A stretch of DNA of 64,000 nt. Source: JANXLS01 sp035308565. Lineage in GTDB: Bacteria > Planctomycetota > SZUA-567 > H5-PLA8. Of this stretch, positions 1-7,966 are shown one piece after another (position 1 is the first letter of the stretch; each line of letters starts with the position of its first letter). The translations under genes were made by a program, and so were the position numbers. The stretch covers positions 13,994-77,993 of the forward strand of contig DATGGK010000124.1 in assembly GCA_035308565.1 (NCBI GenBank), written 5' to 3'. The notes under the pieces are model-generated. The model worked only from the letters and a program-made list of their open reading frames with translations, was not told the origin of the DNA and made no database searches.

Positions 1-635
1 GCACGTTTCTCGATGCCGAATCGCCCGCCGACGAACGAGCCGCGACCGCAAGCGATCCGCATTCTCCGCCGATCAACGCGATGGACCTCGGCTCCGAAAA
101 CCCGCCGCTGATTTTCGTGCTGATCCCCACCGGCCCATTGGCGGATTACGATTCGCACGCCGCGGCGCGCGCGGCGCTTAAAGAGGCCATCGACCATCAT
201 CTCGGCCAGGAGCGCGACAAGGCAGGCAAACTGCTCGAAACGCCGGCCGATTTGGCCAGCGGTCCCGCCGCGTACAATGCCTGGTCCGCCGCGATCGAAA
301 CCGCGCGCATCGCTCAGCCGTGGTGTCTGGGCTATTACGCCGCGTATTATGCCGAAGCGCGCTCGGGCGCATCGGCGTGGCTGAAGAAATTGCGCTCCGA
401 TCCAGCCTTCGCCGCCGCGCAAAAATCGTTCGTTCAAGCCGCCGCGCATCTCGACCATGAAACAGAATGCTTCGGCAACCTTTCGCAACTTTTTCCGATG
501 AACCAGCCTGACGCCTTGCGCGACCAGGGGCGACGCACCGATGCCTCCGCCTGCCTGCGCATGGCGCGTGCGGAACATGTCGCGGCGCTGGAGGCGTTGA
601 TTGAGGGAGATCGCGCGTTGGACGCGGAAAAATGA
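1..635 (+). CDS. Hypothetical protein, C-terminal part (runs off left edge)
   Basis: The reading frame is open from base 3 and has no stop before 633-635, so this is the last ~210 codons of a gene that begins outside the window. The visible part is Ala-rich and mostly helical, with a patch of aromatic residues (LGYYAAYYAEA). It faintly recalls the helical C-terminal part of BtrH/C39-peptidase-like hypothetical proteins, but that is a weak impression and no catalytic motif is visible. An internal Met at 81 could be mistaken for a start; the open frame upstream argues against it. It converges on the gene ending at 686. Confidence 0.6.
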   Translation, partial: TFLDAESPADERAATASDPHSPPINAMDLGSENPPLIFVLIPTGPLADYDSHAAARAALKEAIDHHLGQERDKAGKLLETPADLASGPAAYNAWSAAIETARIAQPWCLGYYAAYYAEARSGASAWLKKLRSDPAFAAAQKSFVQAAAHLDHETECFGNLSQLFPMNQPDALRDQGRRTDASACLRMARAEHVAALEALIEGDRALDAEK

Positions 636-685
636 GGGGGAGGCACAGCAGCAAGGAGCAGGGTACTGCTCCTTGGCACCCAACC

Positions 686-3600
686 TCACTTCCCTTTTCC
701 CAGACAAATCACCTTCCCATTCACCGCCGCGATGAAAACTTTCCCCCGCGCGACCACCATCCCATCCCACACCGGCGAGCTTTCGAGTTGCTGGCCGTCG
801 TTGTTCAGGCCGTCGCCGCTTTTGCTCACCGCGAGCAGTTTCGCGCCTTTCTTGTCGTTCAGCGCGTCGTTTTGTTCTTCGAGATCGTTGAGGATCGCTT
901 TGTCTTTGAACTTGAGGCGCTCGAACGCGTACTCCTCGTCCACCGTGTCGGGCGGGCCGGCGTAAAGCAGCGTGTCGCCGGCTTTCGCCATCGCGCGCGC
1001 GAAGATTGGGGCGGGGCGCGCCCAGTGGCTCTTGATGAACCAATCGGTGCTCTTCACCGGCGCGAGCGTCTTCTTCGCGTTCGGATCCTTGGTCCGCTGA
1101 TCGGTTTGATCTTTGATGTACTCGGCGTCCGGTTGCGTCGGGTCTTTTTCTTTTTGTGCGACGGGTTTTTCGTCGTCTGGCCGGCGGGACACCGGCGGTA
1201 CGGGTTTTTCGTCGGGCTTTGATGCTGCGACTTCGGGCTGCGGATGCGCGTCGGGCTTTTTTCTAAAGAGCAGCGCGCCGCCGATTTTGCCTTCGCCGGT
1301 TTCGACGCCGGTGACGGTGCCGTGCAGTTTGTTGCCGGACTGGTCGCGTGCGTCGCCGTTGTCGAACGAGTACGCGACAATCGCGCCGCTGTTTGAACTT
1401 TTCTTGACCGGATCGATCTTCAATGCCGCGCGGTCGGCGATTTCGTTCGCGGTCAACGCGCGATGATAGAGCGCGAATTGGTCGAGCAGCCCAATGTACG
1501 GTTCGCCTTTGCCGTGATCGCTGACCAGCGATTTATCCGCGGCGCCGAGTTGGAAACCTTGATTCGGATTGCGCTGCAAAAAGACCGCCGCTTTCGCTTC
1601 GGCGGCGAGCTTTCCATCCACATACAGCAGCACTTTTTTGTCCTGCGCCAGCACACCGGCGACATGATGCCAGCCTTCGTCGAGCGCCGTTGTTGAAGCC
1701 GCGCTCGAAAGTTCGCCACGCGTGCGAATCGAAAACGCCGGCTTGCGATCTTTCAGCGTAATGGCGTAGCCGTTCTGCGGCCCACCGTGCGACGCAATCA
1801 CGCCGTTGGGCGCGCCGGGAAAAATCCACATCTCCATGCTCAGCGGCTTGCGCGACGGATCGAGCTTCTCGTCGCTCGGCAGGCGCACGTGCGGCGCGTT
1901 GGTATTATCGCGGCGGCCAGGTTCGCGGTCTTCCGGCGGCACGTCCGGCGCTTCGCGGCTGGCGGAATAAAGCTGGTATTCCATCGTCGTGGTCCATTTG
2001 AAATACTGCGGCTGGCGGCCATACGCGTACACGTCTTTGTCGTCGAAGACGAGCATCCGTCCGGTCGGCGTGAAACGCCCGGCCTGGAAATAGCCGTCGT
2101 GCCCGCCGGCGAAATGTTCGCCGAAAACCCAGTAACTGCGGTGAAACCAACTGTCATCGACAAAACCCATCGGCGCAAAAATGTGCGCGTTCCCGCCGCG
2201 TTGCGCCGCGCCCTGCTCGATCGCGCTTCCCGAAGCCGGCCCAATATCCACGCGCTTGCCGTCCGCGGCGATTTTCTGCGAGTGCAGGTACATGTACTTC
2301 CCGTCGCTCGACAAAATGTCGTTGAGGCCCGTCGGCATTTGCAGAGTTTTCACGCGCGTCTGCAAATCCAGGCCAGTGTCAGGGTCTTTGTTGTCGTAGA
2401 CGACTTCGACGAGCTTTTTGCCCGTCGCGACGTCGAGTTTCATAAAGCGCAGTCCGCCATCCAAAAACACATCGCGCCCCGCCACGCACGCGGCCGCGCC
2501 GTTTTCAACGACCACGCTGCCGTGCACGGGCCAGACGCTTTCAAGCTGTTCGAAAGCCATGTGCCGGCGATCGACCGGCGCGACGCGGTAGCGCCAGATC
2601 AGCGCGCCGTCATTTGCGCGCAGGCAGTAGACGCTGCCATCCATGCAGCCGAAAACCACGCGCCCTTTCCAATACGTCGGCGGCGAATCGACGCGCCCGC
2701 CCGCAGTGAAATGCCAGAGCAATTTTCCATTGCTTGCGTCGAGCGCGTGCAGCGTGTGCCGGTCGATCTGCGCGACGAAAAGTTTTCCCGCAGCGACAAT
2801 CGGCGCGCTCAATCTTCCGCCGAGTTTTACTTCCCAATTTTGTTCAAGATTCTCGTCTACAGCCTGATTCGTGTAGCCGCTGCGCGCCGCATCGTGGCGA
2901 TACGTCGGCCAATCTTTCGCATCGGCGTCTTCTTCAACGACCGCGTCCGCATAAGCCGGCCCGCGTTCGAGGCGCTGCTCGTCGCTCATCGGCTTCGGCG
3001 GCGCGGAAGTCAGCGCCGGCGCGAGCGCGTTGAGGCCGAAGAGCTTCGTTTCCGGATAGCACGCGCAATCGTGCGGGCCTGCGTAGACCAATCCGTTGCA
3101 GGGCATCACGCCGTACAAACACGCTCCGCGCACCCAGTGATTAATTTCCCAATGCTTCGCGTTGAAATCGACGAACTCGATCCCGGTGCGCGACGGAAGA
3201 ATAAAACGCTCGGTGGCTTTGGCGATGTAGCAGCGATGGTGGAACCAGTACGTTTTGATGTCCGGCGGAAATTCGCTTTTCACGTCGCCGGTCAGCAAAT
3301 CGCGCCCGCTGAAGGCGCCGGACATCCCGCCGCTGGTTGTCGGCGCATTCCAGACCAGGCCGCCGGTCACGATCAAATCTTCCGGCGAACGATAGCCAGA
3401 TTTCGAATGCGGCGCGGTCCAGAGATCCTTGCCAGTGTCGGCGTTGAGGCTCTTCATTGTTCCCGTGCCGCCGGCATAAAGCACCACATTGTCGTGCAGC
3501 AGCAGGCGCGGCCCGTAGTTGAATTCGAAGAGTTTGCGTTTTTCTTCGGGCGCGCTTTCCCAGCGCTGCTCGCCGTTCTTCGGATCGAGGCCGACGATTT

Positions 3601-4777
3601 TTTCGCCGTCGTAAAAGACGACGCGCTTGCCGTCGGTGGCGAGCGTCAGCGGCGCGATTTTCGCATTCTGCTTTTTCCAAAGCAGGTTGCCGGTCGCCAC
3701 ATCGACCGCATGAAGCTCGCGCGCTTTGCCGTCCCAATTGAATTCGGTTTCGACGCGCTGCTGGTCGCCAGTGTTGAATTTCGGCGCGAAATCTTCAAGC
3801 TGCCACGCGTTCGGATTGACCAGCACGTACAGCACGCCGTTGCAATGCAGGATTTCTTCCGCGCCTTTCGTGGTTTCGTACACGCGAATCGTATCGCCGG
3901 TCGCGCCATCGAGACACGACACCGGCGCGTCGATGCCCTTCGTCACATAAATCTTGTTGCCATCTCCGACCAAGCGCCGCGTCAACTGCGTCGGACCTGA
4001 CTTGAGCGGCCACAGTTGCGTCTGCCATTTTTCGATCGGCTGCTGCCAGAGGATCGTGCCGTTGAAGGCGTCGCGCGCGGTGAGGATCCACTTCGACGGC
4101 ATCAAAATCGACACGCGCGAACCCTGATCCATGATGTAGTACATGCGCCCGCCCGTGGAGACCATCGCGCTCAAACTGGAGATGCGGTCGTGATGGCGCG
4201 ACCAGCGCGGGCTGCCCACCCATTGCAATCGTTCCGGCGGCGCGACAAGCATGTCCTTCGAAACGGCGTTGCCACGCGAATCATAATAGTAATGCGTCCA
4301 CTCATCCATCTCGGCGGGTCGCGGTTTGACGATCTTCGTCCACGCGCCGTTCTGCTTAATGTACGCCACGCCGTCGGGCACAAGCACGCGCTTGACTTCG
4401 TCGAGCGGCACGCCGCCGAGGTCTTCGGCGACGAGCAGATTCACGAGATTGTCGATGTACGGAAGCTGCGTGCCGTCGAAGCGCTCGATGCAGACATCGC
4501 CGTACACGCCCTCCTTATAGAGGTAGGCGCGGGCCGCGTTCACGCGCGCGGCGTCCGTGTCGATCCCCTGCACTTGGAAGCTGTCGTTGAGGCGCAGCGC
4601 CGCAGTGAGTGTGCCATCGCCGCAGCCGAGATGGACGACGAAGCCGCCGCGGACATTCGTGGCGTCGAAGATTTGTTTGGCCAACGCGCGCGGGTCGTCA
4701 GCGGCATGAGCCGAGAAAACAAGAAGCAGCAGAATTGCGAGGGGACGCGCGAAGGCGCGCTGAGTGAAGTTGCTCAT
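686..4777 (-). CDS. Secreted methyltransferase-like / PQQ-type beta-propeller / LamG protein
   Basis: A 1363-residue protein. Residues 1-25 are a Sec signal peptide ending AHA. Residues ~30-150 form a class I SAM-methyltransferase-like fold with the glycine motif HLGCGDG at ~49-55 and an acidic residue after the second strand (QGIDTDA). From ~180 to ~920 there are repeated quinoprotein/BamB-type propeller blades (for example GKLLWHFTAGG and GALIWRYR). Residues ~970-1120 are a concanavalin/LamG domain (EGWHHVAGVL, LYVDGKLAAE). A Pro/Asp/Lys-rich linker follows, and a last propeller-like strand ends the protein. A methyltransferase fold behind a signal peptide is odd, because SAM is cytosolic; it may be non-catalytic. 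No substrate can be named. The family is common in Planctomycetes as large exported proteins. It is probably a single-gene transcript, with rsmI upstream on the same strand. Confidence 0.85.
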   Translation of the reverse strand: MSNFTQRAFARPLAILLLLVFSAHAADDPRALAKQIFDATNVRGGFVVHLGCGDGTLTAALRLNDSFQVQGIDTDAARVNAARAYLYKEGVYGDVCIERFDGTQLPYIDNLVNLLVAEDLGGVPLDEVKRVLVPDGVAYIKQNGAWTKIVKPRPAEMDEWTHYYYDSRGNAVSKDMLVAPPERLQWVGSPRWSRHHDRISSLSAMVSTGGRMYYIMDQGSRVSILMPSKWILTARDAFNGTILWQQPIEKWQTQLWPLKSGPTQLTRRLVGDGNKIYVTKGIDAPVSCLDGATGDTIRVYETTKGAEEILHCNGVLYVLVNPNAWQLEDFAPKFNTGDQQRVETEFNWDGKARELHAVDVATGNLLWKKQNAKIAPLTLATDGKRVVFYDGEKIVGLDPKNGEQRWESAPEEKRKLFEFNYGPRLLLHDNVVLYAGGTGTMKSLNADTGKDLWTAPHSKSGYRSPEDLIVTGGLVWNAPTTSGGMSGAFSGRDLLTGDVKSEFPPDIKTYWFHHRCYIAKATERFILPSRTGIEFVDFNAKHWEINHWVRGACLYGVMPCNGLVYAGPHDCACYPETKLFGLNALAPALTSAPPKPMSDEQRLERGPAYADAVVEEDADAKDWPTYRHDAARSGYTNQAVDENLEQNWEVKLGGRLSAPIVAAGKLFVAQIDRHTLHALDASNGKLLWHFTAGGRVDSPPTYWKGRVVFGCMDGSVYCLRANDGALIWRYRVAPVDRRHMAFEQLESVWPVHGSVVVENGAAACVAGRDVFLDGGLRFMKLDVATGKKLVEVVYDNKDPDTGLDLQTRVKTLQMPTGLNDILSSDGKYMYLHSQKIAADGKRVDIGPASGSAIEQGAAQRGGNAHIFAPMGFVDDSWFHRSYWVFGEHFAGGHDGYFQAGRFTPTGRMLVFDDKDVYAYGRQPQYFKWTTTMEYQLYSASREAPDVPPEDREPGRRDNTNAPHVRLPSDEKLDPSRKPLSMEMWIFPGAPNGVIASHGGPQNGYAITLKDRKPAFSIRTRGELSSAASTTALDEGWHHVAGVLAQDKKVLLYVDGKLAAEAKAAVFLQRNPNQGFQLGAADKSLVSDHGKGEPYIGLLDQFALYHRALTANEIADRAALKIDPVKKSSNSGAIVAYSFDNGDARDQSGNKLHGTVTGVETGEGKIGGALLFRKKPDAHPQPEVAASKPDEKPVPPVSRRPDDEKPVAQKEKDPTQPDAEYIKDQTDQRTKDPNAKKTLAPVKSTDWFIKSHWARPAPIFARAMAKAGDTLLYAGPPDTVDEEYAFERLKFKDKAILNDLEEQNDALNDKKGAKLLAVSKSGDGLNNDGQQLESSPVWDGMVVARGKVFIAAVNGKVICLGKGK
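1179..1201. repeat. Short palindrome inside the LamG protein linker
   Basis: The minus strand here reads GTACCGCCGGTGTCCCGCCGG, an imperfect palindrome around TCC. A near-identical copy lies in non-coding DNA at 54742-54765. In the gene it encodes part of the disordered linker (VPPVSRRP), so it looks like a mobile palindrome tolerated in a flexible region. Confidence 0.5.
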
Positions 4778-4830
4778 GGAAATGATTACTCCGAACCGCT
4801 GGGAAATGCGATGCTGTCAAAGTTGCATTG

Positions 4831-5556
4831 CTAATCAAGCGCTTTTTCCACATCGCGATCATCGTCCGACAAGTCCCGTGTGACGCCCGCCACCAGCAGC
4901 GTACATTCCCCTCGCGGCGGATTTTTTTCGACGAACGACGCCAATTCTCCCAGACTCATGCGCACGAAAGTCTCGTGCAGCTTGGTCAGTTCGCGCGCCA
5001 GGCACGCTGGACGATGCGCGCCGAAGATTTCGATGAATTCGGGCAGCACTTTCGGCACGCGCTGCGGCGACTCGTAGAAGATCAGCGTCTCTTCGCGCTC
5101 TTTAAGCGACTCGAGGATGCGCCGGCGCGCGCCCGGCTTCTTGGGCAGGAACCCGCGAAAAATAAATCCGTGCACCGGCAGGCCGCTGGCGCAAAGCGCC
5201 GCAATCGCCGCACATGGACCGGGAATCGGCACGACCGCAATGCCCGCGTCGATCGCCGCGCGCGCGAGACGAAAACCCGGATCGCTCAGCAGGGGCGTGC
5301 CGCCTTCGCTGACCACAGCGATGTCCTGGCCTTCGCGAAGCCGCTCCGCCAAAAGTGGTGCCATGCGCACTTCGTTGTGCTCGCCGTATGAAAAAATCTG
5401 CTTCCCGTCCGCGGGGATATCGAACGCCGCCAGCAGGCGCCGCGCGGAACGTGTGTCTTCCGCGGCGATGATCGGCGCGGCGCGCAGCGTCTCAATCGCG
5501 CGGCGCGACATGTCGGACAAATTACCCAGCGGCGTGGCCACGATATAGAGAGGCAT
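4831..5556 (-). CDS. rsmI: 16S rRNA (cytidine(1402)-2'-O)-methyltransferase
   Basis: RsmI 2'-O-methylates C1402 in the decoding centre of 16S rRNA, in the cytosol. The 241-residue product has the family motifs in order: IVATPLGNLSDMS at the N-terminus, AEDTRSARRLL, SEGGTPLLSDPGFRLA and VPIPGPCAAIAAL, then FRGFLPKK. The ATG at 5556 is chosen because homology begins exactly at MPLYIVATPLGNL; upstream codons encode no conserved sequence and run through a palindrome at 5610. The length is slightly short (usual ~275), the C-terminal helical part being trimmed. It is divergent from the dienelactone hydrolase gene. Confidence 0.93.
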   Translation of the reverse strand: MPLYIVATPLGNLSDMSRRAIETLRAAPIIAAEDTRSARRLLAAFDIPADGKQIFSYGEHNEVRMAPLLAERLREGQDIAVVSEGGTPLLSDPGFRLARAAIDAGIAVVPIPGPCAAIAALCASGLPVHGFIFRGFLPKKPGARRRILESLKEREETLIFYESPQRVPKVLPEFIEIFGAHRPACLARELTKLHETFVRMSLGELASFVEKNPPRGECTLLVAGVTRDLSDDDRDVEKALD

Positions 5557-5609
5557 GATGAGATTGTACAAGAAAGGCGTCTTTTGCTCCGCGAAAGAAA
5601 GTCGGCTTT

Positions 5610-5639
5610 GGTTTGGCAGACATTCCTGTCTGCCAAACC
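5610..5639. repeat. Perfect 13-bp stem palindrome
   Basis: GGTTTGGCAGACA, a TTCC loop, then the exact reverse complement. It lies between the divergent rsmI and dienelactone hydrolase genes. Partial copies of one arm follow it (to ~5660). It has no T-run, so it resembles a REP-type palindrome more than a terminator. Confidence 0.6.
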
Positions 5640-5740
5640 GCCAAACAAGAATGTCTGGCCCACCACAACCTGAGTGTCCCGCCCTTGCGCAAAATCCCCA
5701 ATTCGTGTATTTCACGTCAATCCACCAAAGGAGGATTTCC

Positions 5741-6529
5741 ATGCGACACCTGCTTTCCGCCATCGCCATACTTCTTTCGTTATCTCTTTCCGCCGCCGAC
5801 GACTGGGCCAAAGCCAAGCTCGATAAATCGCCGCGCCACGGCGAGTGGGTCAAGATCAAACAAGGCAACCGCGAAGTCCAGGCGTGGGTCGTTTATCCGG
5901 AAGTCAAAGACAAGGCGACGGCCGTGCTGGTCATTCACGAAATCTTCGGCATGAGCGACTGGGTCAAACTCATGGCCGACGATCTTGCCGAACAAGGCTT
6001 CATCGCCATCGCACCCGATTTGCTCTCCGGCATGGGTGAAGGCGGCGGCGGTACGGACAAAGTCAAAGACGTGGGCAAGGCGATTCGCGATCTCCCGCCC
6101 GACCAGATCACCGCCGATTTGAACGCGACCGTCGATTACGTGAGCAAACTTCAGGCGTGCAACGGCAAAGTCGTCGCGTGCGGTTTTTGCTGGGGCGGCG
6201 GGCAGGTCTTCCGTTTTGCGACGAACAACAAAACGCTGAAAGCCGCGTGTCCGTTCTATGGCGATTTTCAAAAGAAGCCGGAGGACCTCGCCAAAATCGC
6301 CTGCCCCGTCTACGGCTTCTACGCCGAAAACGATGCCCGCATCAGCGGCTCCGTCCCTGCCACGACCGACGCGATGAAAGCCGCCGGCAAAACGTACGAA
6401 CCGGTGATCTATCCGAAAGCCGGCCACGGTTTCATGCGCGCCGGCGAAGACCCCAACGGAAACGAAGGCAACAAAAAAGCCCGCGAAGACGGCTTCAAGC
6501 GCTTGGTCGAGATCATCAAGAAAGCGTGA
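5741..6529 (+). CDS. Exported dienelactone hydrolase family protein
   Basis: A 262-residue alpha/beta hydrolase. Residues 1-19 are a signal peptide (SLSLSAA), so it should act outside the cytoplasm. The dienelactone hydrolase triad is visible: nucleophile Cys ~150 in CGFCWGGG, Asp ~197 in AENDARI, and His ~229 in KAGHGFM. The conserved early Glu is in VIHEIFG. The start is the ATG at 5741, with a near-perfect Shine-Dalgarno (AAAGGAGG) 6 bases upstream. Longer frames upstream only read through a palindrome. The true substrate is unknown; exported DLH-like hydrolases are common in Planctomycetes. The CBM6-like gene follows 62 bases later and may be co-transcribed. Confidence 0.88.
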   Translation: MRHLLSAIAILLSLSLSAADDWAKAKLDKSPRHGEWVKIKQGNREVQAWVVYPEVKDKATAVLVIHEIFGMSDWVKLMADDLAEQGFIAIAPDLLSGMGEGGGGTDKVKDVGKAIRDLPPDQITADLNATVDYVSKLQACNGKVVACGFCWGGGQVFRFATNNKTLKAACPFYGDFQKKPEDLAKIACPVYGFYAENDARISGSVPATTDAMKAAGKTYEPVIYPKAGHGFMRAGEDPNGNEGNKKAREDGFKRLVEIIKKA

Positions 6530-6591
6530 TAGGGCTCATAGGACGTATAAGGCATATAGGGTCTATTTCTCTTGATCAAGGATCTCAACTC

Positions 6592-7215
6592 ATGCTCCGA
6601 ATCACTCTTGCCTGTGCGTTCCTCTTCGTCGCCGTCCATGCCGCGGACATCCCCGCCGACTACAAAGGCAAACCCTGGCAGGACAAACCCCAGACCATCC
6701 CCGGCAAAATCATCGCCGCCTTCTACGACACGGGCGGCGAAGGCGTCGCATACCACGATGTCGATGCCAAAAATCAGGGCAGCGGCACGCTGAACAAAGG
6801 CCCGGAAGAAAAGAACAACTTCCGCAAAGAGGAAGGCGTGGACGTTTCGTACACCAAAGCTGCCTTCGATAAATTCGCCGACGGTACGAAACTCGAAGTC
6901 GATAAATATTACGTCGGCTGGACCGCCGCCGGCGAGTGGCTCAACTTCACCGTCAACGTCGAAACCGCCGGCACCTACACCGTCAAGATGCTCGCCAGTT
7001 CGAACAACAAAGACGCCGAAATCTCCTTGAGCGTCAACAACGCCGACAAGACCAACTCGATCGTCCTCGAATCGACCGGCCACTGGCACACCTGGAAAAT
7101 GTACGAAAAGATCGCCGAAATCCCGCTCGAAAAAGGCCCGCAGTTGCTCACGCTTAAGTTTGTCAAAGAAGGCAACATGAACGTGCAGTTTTTGGAATTC
7201 GAGCTAAAAAAATAG
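6592..7215 (+). CDS. Exported CBM6-like carbohydrate-binding protein
   Basis: A 207-residue protein with a signal peptide (residues 1-17, VAVHA). The rest looks like a single family-6 carbohydrate-binding jelly roll: GGEGVAYHDVDAKNQG near the N-terminus, GWTAAGEWLNFTVNVETAG in the middle, then TYTVKMLAS and LLTLKFVKEGNMNVQFLEFE at the end, all typical of CBM6 modules attached to glycosidases. There is no catalytic domain, so it is a stand-alone binding module. A saccharide ligand is inferred from the family only. It lies downstream of the exported hydrolase on the same strand. Confidence 0.8.
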   Translation: MLRITLACAFLFVAVHAADIPADYKGKPWQDKPQTIPGKIIAAFYDTGGEGVAYHDVDAKNQGSGTLNKGPEEKNNFRKEEGVDVSYTKAAFDKFADGTKLEVDKYYVGWTAAGEWLNFTVNVETAGTYTVKMLASSNNKDAEISLSVNNADKTNSIVLESTGHWHTWKMYEKIAEIPLEKGPQLLTLKFVKEGNMNVQFLEFELKK

Positions 7216-7232
7216 ACGCATCTGCAACCTCT

Positions 7233-7301
7233 GCCGGGGTCGAGGGGGAATTTATGGGCGTGAACCGTGGGTGTCGGCCGGGTACAGCGTCGACCCCCGG
7301 C
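7233..7301. repeat. Inverted repeat downstream of CBM6-like gene
   Basis: The left arm GCCGGGGTCGA (7233-7243) and right arm TCGACCCCCGGC (7290-7301) can pair around a ~46-base loop. There is no T-run after the stem, so it may be a repeat remnant rather than an intrinsic terminator. Confidence 0.4.
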
Positions 7302-7388
7302 TACCTTCTGCTTCCCCTCCGGGAAAACGGCGGGGTTTCGCTTCGCGAAACCAAGGCGGGGGCGCAAGAATTCGCAAAGCCGGAACGT

Positions 7389-7628
7389 CTATACGCCTGC
7401 CCCCGCCTCCTGCATCTCTTCCGTCTTGCCTTTCGCGCGATGGCCGATGACTTCCAGCAACAGCGGAATGGTTGTCGCCGCGCCGACGCCCACCAGTGCC
7501 CAACCCACGGCTTTGCGCTGCTTTTCGTCGAGTTTGCTGGCCAGCAACAGACCAATCCCGGCGCCCAATAGGCCGCGCGTTCCCGCAATCAGTCCAATTT
7601 CCGGCAGAGTCACGTTGTAATGAGTCAT
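7389..7628 (-). CDS. Small hydrophobic hypothetical protein
   Basis: A 79-residue protein with two likely membrane segments: residues ~11-30, a glycine-rich LIAGTRGLLGAGIGLLLA, and ~41-58 (VGWALVGVGAATTIPLLLE). A short charged tail follows. It begins at the ATG at 7628 with AGGAG 8 bases upstream. I recognise no family; similar small two-helix proteins with DEKQRKAVG loops occur in Planctomycetes. It is transcribed away from dnaK, so the 338 bases between them should hold both promoters. Confidence 0.6.
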   Translation of the reverse strand: MTHYNVTLPEIGLIAGTRGLLGAGIGLLLASKLDEKQRKAVGWALVGVGAATTIPLLLEVIGHRAKGKTEEMQEAGAGV

Positions 7629-7966
7629 GATCGAAGGCTCCTGTAGTTCTCGCTGGATTAATTAAGCGAACGCAGCGCCGTTTGCGAGAATTCGATGGCG
7701 TCGGCGTTTTTGAGCGGCTGCGCGGAGATTGTCAATTTGACCTAAATTCCCGCAAACTCTGCCGAGATGCAGCGGTTCTCGGCTGCTTTACGGTTATATA
7801 ATACTCTGGTGTAACTCATCTTATCGCCACAATCCCAAACTCGGCGCGTGGCGTATCGTTTGCTCCCTCTCGTGCAGAAGTGACGGGATTTTGAGAGAGT
7901 TGGGGACACACAGACACGGTGACGCGGGGGAAAGGCTGTCCGCGTGGATGCCGATGGGAGTGAAAC
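7629..7966 (+). promoter_or_regulatory. dnaK upstream region with candidate -10 box
   Basis: This is the intergenic stretch between two divergent genes. A TATAAT lies at 7797-7802, but no good -35 sits 17 bases upstream, so the promoter is tentative. I searched by eye for a CIRCE-type inverted repeat and saw none. The dnaK leader would be about 155 bases, and GGGAG (7955-7959) is the ribosome-binding site. Confidence 0.3.

Noticed and set aside
1787..4000. Long plus-strand open frame (737 codons)
   Set aside because: It is the antisense shadow of the GC-rich propeller gene; its residues are Arg/Ala/His-rich without any domain, while the minus strand shows clear families.
7629..7966. CIRCE/HrcA operator before dnaK
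   Set aside because: No TTAGCACTC-N9-GAGTGCTAA-like inverted repeat seen.
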